Part shown: positions 59,898-64,000 of the stretch, piece by piece
Position numbering within the stretch: the first letter of the stretch is position 1
How the letters are laid out: every line of letters begins with the position of its first letter
Assembly (NCBI GenBank): GCA_016218575.1
Contig: JACRDN010000014.1
Location: 124,001-188,000 of the forward strand
Length of the DNA stretch: 64,000 nucleotides
DNA from: Elusimicrobiota bacterium
GTDB lineage: Bacteria > Elusimicrobiota > Elusimicrobia > UBA1565 > UBA9628
Reading direction: 5' to 3'
The notes under the pieces: model-generated
The model's input: the letters and a program-made list of their open reading frames with translations, nothing else
Told to the model about the DNA's origin: nothing
Database searches by the model: none
Translations under genes and position numbers: made by a program

Positions 59898-61381
59898 ATA
59901 AGCTCTTCCAGCTTCGCCGCAGGACTGCAGCCGGCCGCGGGACTGCAGCCGGCCGCGCGACTGTGGGCGACCATAGCCGCAGCGGTTATCCCCACAAACT
60001 TCGCGGGAAAGTTTTGTGGATAACTTCCGTCTTGGCGATCGTCGCCTCTCTGGTATATCCGGCGTGGTCCTTGGGCGCCGCGGCGGCAGGGTCGGACCAG
60101 GCCTTCGCGCGGGCGCTTCAAGGCATCCGAGCCCAGGCTCTGGGCTCCGGGCCGGGGCTCTCCCTGTATGTCGCGCAAGAGGGCGCGCTCCTTCGGAGCG
60201 CCCGACAGGTGTCCGGGAAATTCGCGCCGAATCCGGAGGGGCTCGAGGATATACTGGATCCCAGCCTTCTTGCTATTCTGCCGGCCGAGAAATTCCGGGA
60301 ATTATTCCGGGAGTACTACTTAAAGCACGGCAGGGCCGTGTCCGTTTTCTTGGCTTCCAAGGAGAATGAATTTTTGGGGAGCGCCGTGCTCTCGTTCGAG
60401 AGAGGCGTTTTCATCAAGATCACTTTGCAAGTCTCGCCCCGGACGGGCAAGATCACCGGCCTCCGCCTGGGGGAGCCCGTCAGGTCTTACGGCTCCATCC
60501 AGGGCGTTGTGGACGAGATGAAAAAATTTCCCGGTTCCGCGGGTTTGAGCCTCACCTGGCTTGGCCCCGCGTCCGAGGTCTTGTACTACTTGAACCCGGA
60601 CGCGGCTTTGGCCTTGGGCTCTACGTTCAAGCTTTATATCCTGGCTCTCTTGGTCGAGGACCGCAGACCCTGGGACGAGGTGCTGAGAATACGCGAGGAC
60701 TTGAAGTCGCTTCCCTCCGGGAAGCTCCAGGCTTGGCCGGCGGGGTCTCCCATCACGGTGCACACCTTGGCCTCGCTCATGATTTCCATCAGCGACAACA
60801 CGGCCACGGACCATCTATTGGACTACGTCGGCCGCCATCGGGTGGAAGCCATGCTCTGGAAGCTTGGCAACAGAAATTTTTACCGTTCCATCCCATTTCT
60901 GTCAACTTTGGAGATGTTCAAGCTTAAAAGCCGGCCGGAGTTTATGAGGCGCTACCTCGAAGCCGACGAGGCCGGCAAGCGCGGGATATTGGGCGAGCTC
61001 AAGACTCTTGGGCGTGAGGGTTTGGGCTGGTCCAAGCCCACGGCGGTGGACAGCATTGAATGGTTCGCCTCTCCCTCGGACCTTTGCCGCTTGATGGACC
61101 ATTTCCACGTATCGGGCCGTTATGAAGAGGCCCTTAAGATCATGGCGATCAACCCCGGCTTGGACGTCCCCAGAGAGATTTTCCCCTACGCCGGCTATAA
61201 AGGGGGCTCCGAGCCCGGCGTGATCAATATGACGTGGTTGTTGAGGAGTAAAGGTCCTCAGGCTTTCTGCCTGAGCGCCGGGTGGAATAATTCTTCGGCT
61301 GCGTTGGATGATGAGCGGTTTGTCGGGCTGATGCAAGCTCTTATTTATCATCTGGCTAGCGAGGTCGGCCGTGAACATTGA
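59894..61381 (+). CDS. Class A beta-lactamase-fold serine hydrolase
   Basis: The 495-residue exported protein contains the penicillin-recognising fold: STFK (S243-K246), SDN (S300-N302) and a KGG triad in GYKGGSEPG (K436). The E166-type loop is not obvious, so it may be a peptidase or esterase rather than a lactamase. An N-terminal domain of about 110 residues precedes the catalytic part (SVFLASKENEFLGSAVLSFERG). The first 40 residues include an 18-bp tandem repeat and a DnaA-box palindrome. A TTG at 60013, just before a clean signal peptide (WITSVLAIVASLVYPAWS), may be the true start. Confidence 0.82.
   Translation: MNKLFQLRRRTAAGRGTAAGRATVGDHSRSGYPHKLRGKVLWITSVLAIVASLVYPAWSLGAAAAGSDQAFARALQGIRAQALGSGPGLSLYVAQEGALLRSARQVSGKFAPNPEGLEDILDPSLLAILPAEKFRELFREYYLKHGRAVSVFLASKENEFLGSAVLSFERGVFIKITLQVSPRTGKITGLRLGEPVRSYGSIQGVVDEMKKFPGSAGLSLTWLGPASEVLYYLNPDAALALGSTFKLYILALLVEDRRPWDEVLRIREDLKSLPSGKLQAWPAGSPITVHTLASLMISISDNTATDHLLDYVGRHRVEAMLWKLGNRNFYRSIPFLSTLEMFKLKSRPEFMRRYLEADEAGKRGILGELKTLGREGLGWSKPTAVDSIEWFASPSDLCRLMDHFHVSGRYEEALKIMAINPGLDVPREIFPYAGYKGGSEPGVINMTWLLRSKGPQAFCLSAGWNNSSAALDDERFVGLMQALIYHLASEVGREH
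59922..59956 (+). repeat. 18-bp tandem repeat, two copies
   Basis: GGACTGCAGCCGGCCGC occurs at 59922 and again at 59940, followed by a decayed third unit. In the long reading of the hydrolase it encodes RTAAGR-GTAAGR. It sits just before the second DnaA-box palindrome. Confidence 0.6.
59985..60024. repeat. Palindrome with DnaA-like boxes, copy 2
   Basis: This is about 40 nt and similar to the element at 49673. The right side holds a perfect TGTGGATAA (60015-60023); the left side reads TTATCCCCACA, two bases longer than the consensus. The GC-rich centre TCGCGGGA replaces CCCGGG. It lies at the 5-prime end of the hydrolase gene. Confidence 0.6.
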
Positions 61382-61766
61382 CCACGTCGGCATAGCGGTG
61401 GCGTCCATCGAAGAGGCGCTGCCCTTCTACCGAGAGGCCTTGGGCCTCGAGGTCAGCCACCGCGAAGAGGTGGCTGCGCAGGGCGTGACGGTGGCATTTC
61501 TCCAGGCCGGGGAGACCGCCCTCGAGCTTCTGGAGCCGCTGGGAGAAGGCGGGGCCGTCGCCAAGTTCCTCAAAACCCGGGGTCCGGGACTTCACCATGT
61601 GGCCTTCAAGGCCCCGGGGCTCAAGGATCAAATGGCGCGCCTGGCCCTGAAAGGCCTGCCCGCCTTGGAGCCGGAGCCCCGCCCCGGCGCCCGCGGGCAT
61701 CGGGTCTGCTTTCTTCACCCAAAACACGCCCACGGGGTCCTAGTCGAGCTCGTGGAGGAGGCCTGA
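61371..61766 (+). CDS. mce: Methylmalonyl-CoA epimerase
   Basis: The small VOC enzyme of 131 residues converts the (S) and (R) forms of methylmalonyl-CoA. Seen: NIDHVGIAVASIEEALPFYREALGL (metal His H5), VAFLQAGETALELLEPL, FLKTRGPGLHHVAFKA (second His) and the terminal HPKHAHGVLVELVE (Glu ligand). It overlaps the hydrolase gene by 11 nt and the carboxyltransferase start by one base. It links carboxylase and mutase in propionyl-CoA metabolism. Confidence 0.94.
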   Translation: MNIDHVGIAVASIEEALPFYREALGLEVSHREEVAAQGVTVAFLQAGETALELLEPLGEGGAVAKFLKTRGPGLHHVAFKAPGLKDQMARLALKGLPALEPEPRPGARGHRVCFLHPKHAHGVLVELVEEA

Positions 61767-63343
61767 TGGCCGAGAACCGCAAGACGTCCAAGCCCCTTCT
61801 GTCCGGAAAGACCCGGGACCTGAAGGCCCGCCAAAGCCGGGCCATGGCCGGGGGAAGCCCCGACAAGGAGAAGGCCCAGAAGGAGCAGGGCAAGCTTCTG
61901 GCCCGGGAGCGCATCGAGCTTCTCGTGGATGACGACAGCTTCGAGGAGGTGGACCTGCTCGTCGAGAAGCGCTGTCGGGAGTTAGGCCTGGAGGGCAAGT
62001 ACCTGCCGGCCGACGGGGTGGTGACGGGGTTTGCCCGCATCAACGGCCGCAACGTCTGCCTCTACTCCCAGGACTTTACGGTGATGGGGGGGTCTTTGGG
62101 GCTGGCCCACGCCATGAAGATATGCAAGCTCATGGATATGGCGGTCTCGGCCAAGGTTCCGGTGATCGGGCTATGCGATTCCGGGGGGGCGCGCATCCAG
62201 GAGGGGGTGGAGTCTTTGGGCGGCTACGCCGAGATATTCTACCGCAACGTCCAGGCCTCCGGCCTCGTCCCCCAGATATCGGCGATCCTAGGTCCCTGCG
62301 CCGGTGGGGCCGTGTATTCGCCGGCCCTCACCGATTTCGTGTACATGGTCGAGGGCTCGAGCCATATGTTCATCACCGGCCCTGAGGTGATAAAATCCGC
62401 GACTGGAGAAACCTGCGATTTCGAGTCTTTGGGGGGGGCCCAGACCCACTCCGCCAAGTCCGGGGTTTGCCATTTCATGGCGGGCTCGGAGCAGGACTGC
62501 TTCCGGCAGATCCGCGAGCTCTTGGAGTACCTGCCCCAGAACTGCTCGGAGGCTCCCAAGGCCGTCATCCCCTCCGATGACCCCCGCCGCAAGAGCGAGT
62601 TCCTGCAGGGCCTCTCCGAGGCCGATCCCAAGAAGCCCTACCGCGTGCATGAGGTCATCTGGGAGATCGCCGATGGGCATCAGTTTCTCGAGGTGCACCG
62701 GCAGTTCGCCAAGAACATCGTGGCGGGGTTCATCCGTTTGAACGGTGAGTCGGTCGGGGTCGTGGCCAACAACTCCTCGGTGCTCTCCGGCGCTCTCGAC
62801 ATCGATGCCAGCGAAAAGGGGGCGCGCTTCGTGCGCTTCTGCGATGCCTTCAACATCCCCATCCTCACCTTGGTGGACGTGCCCGGCTATTGGCCGGGCC
62901 TGGAGCAGGAGCACGACGGCATCATCCGCAAGGGGGCCAAGCTCCTCTACGCCTACTGCCAGGCCACGGTCCCCAAGGTGACGGTCATTTTGAGGAAGGC
63001 CTACGGGGGGGCCTACGACGTGATGAGCTCCAAGCACATCCGCGGGGACTTGAACTTCGCTTGGCCCTGCGCCGAGATCGCGGTGATGGGGCCCCAGGGG
63101 GCGGTGGACATTCTGTTTAAGCGCGAGATCAAGGCGGCCAAGGACCCGGCCAAGCGGCGGCAGGAGCTCATAGACGATTACGCCAGGAATTTTGCCTCGC
63201 CTTACCAGGCCGCCCAGCGCGGCTACATAGACGAGGTCATCGAGGCCGGCGAGACCCGAGCCAAGGCGGTCAAGGCCTTCCAGTTTTTAAGAAGCAAAAA
63301 AATAGAGAGAATCCCAAAAAAACACGGAAATATTCCGTTATAG
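61766..63343 (+). CDS. Acyl-CoA carboxylase carboxyltransferase (propionyl-CoA carboxylase beta-like)
   Basis: The 525-residue subunit moves the carboxyl group between biotin and an acyl-CoA, or acts in methylmalonyl-CoA decarboxylase. Seen: the GKLLARERIELLVDDDSF block, YSQDFTVMGGSLG, GLCDSGGARIQEGVESL, ILGPCAGGAVYSPALTDF, TLVDVPGYWPGLEQEHDGIIRKGAKLLYAY, and KAYGGAYDVMSSKHIRGD. No biotin carboxylase or biotin carrier is in view, so the subunit partners lie elsewhere or beyond the window. Directly follows mce. Confidence 0.93.
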   Translation: MAENRKTSKPLLSGKTRDLKARQSRAMAGGSPDKEKAQKEQGKLLARERIELLVDDDSFEEVDLLVEKRCRELGLEGKYLPADGVVTGFARINGRNVCLYSQDFTVMGGSLGLAHAMKICKLMDMAVSAKVPVIGLCDSGGARIQEGVESLGGYAEIFYRNVQASGLVPQISAILGPCAGGAVYSPALTDFVYMVEGSSHMFITGPEVIKSATGETCDFESLGGAQTHSAKSGVCHFMAGSEQDCFRQIRELLEYLPQNCSEAPKAVIPSDDPRRKSEFLQGLSEADPKKPYRVHEVIWEIADGHQFLEVHRQFAKNIVAGFIRLNGESVGVVANNSSVLSGALDIDASEKGARFVRFCDAFNIPILTLVDVPGYWPGLEQEHDGIIRKGAKLLYAYCQATVPKVTVILRKAYGGAYDVMSSKHIRGDLNFAWPCAEIAVMGPQGAVDILFKREIKAAKDPAKRRQELIDDYARNFASPYQAAQRGYIDEVIEAGETRAKAVKAFQFLRSKKIERIPKKHGNIPL

Positions 63344-63377
63344 GCGAGCTCGCCAATTTGGCGCTAGCGTCTTATAG

Positions 63378-64000
<623 letters not shown>

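Overview
The window is about 64 kb of GC-rich bacterial chromosome, almost fully coding (intergenic gaps under about 150 bases), with no rRNA, tRNA, CRISPR array, prophage or insertion sequence that I could recognise. The core genes (era, valS, hemW, mutY, murC, rsmA, efp, speA, phoH-like, mdh) are diverged but intact. Sec and lipoprotein signals, a heptosyltransferase-like GT9 enzyme, a LolCD/MacB-type exporter and a BON lipoprotein point to a diderm (Gram-negative) cell. The mix of a giant secreted multidomain protein, a type IV pilus ATPase, an S46 peptidase and a methylmalonyl-CoA pathway resembles uncultivated Elusimicrobiota. That assignment is inference from gene style, not proven here. 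No carboxyl-terminal taxonomic marker such as 16S is present.

Layout. 0-2 kb: arginine decarboxylase speA. 2-7 kb: two tandem paralogous exported helical proteins facing an S46 dipeptidyl peptidase. 7-14 kb: era, a slipin, hemW, a PIN-PhoH ATPase, valS and a Cys-rich exported protein. 14.5-19.5 kb (minus): a compact tyrosine-catabolism operon (fumarylacetoacetase-family hydrolase, homogentisate dioxygenase, flavin reductase, a half-length HPPD-like dioxygenase, then a DUF1343/NamZ-type lipoprotein). 19.6-20.6 kb: an M23 peptidase. 20.7-31.9 kb: one monocistronic gene for a 3722-residue secreted protein that strings together kinase-like, methyltransferase, PIN, two papain/C39-like, phosphoribosyltransferase and transglutaminase-like domains, closed by a strong palindromic terminator. 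31.9-38.6 kb: ygfZ, mutY, a BON lipoprotein, an rdgB-TPR fusion, murC and rsmA.

38.6-44.8 kb is the most interesting region. A minus-strand operon carries three 65-69-residue Nif11/Os1348-like precursor peptides with an invariant WSLPDE segment, a ComQ/polyprenyl-synthase-like enzyme lying between the peptide genes, and a membrane M50 protease fused to two cyclic-nucleotide-binding domains and a PqqD-like domain. A divergent two-gene ABC exporter shares the promoter region, and both directions have near-consensus sigma70 promoters. I read this as a candidate isoprenylated-peptide (RiPP-like) system.

44.9-53.7 kb: a small exported protein, a GT-C glycosyltransferase, a response-regulator/histidine-kinase hybrid, an apparently frameshifted membrane protein, a GT9 enzyme, efp, a HAD phosphatase and a secreted subtilase. 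53.7-64 kb: a propionyl/methylmalonyl-CoA run (mutase large and small subunits, MeaB GTPase, epimerase, carboxyltransferase) leading to mdh, interrupted by a PilB/GspE ATPase, a GAF-HD-GYP protein and a beta-lactamase-fold protein.

Two sequence-level patterns run through the window. Many transcription units have a -10 hexamer exactly 6 nt before the start codon with no Shine-Dalgarno sequence, which suggests leaderless mRNAs. Small dispersed palindromes also occur: one type built of inverted DnaA boxes (TTATCCACA), another of GGCCTAGGCC arms.
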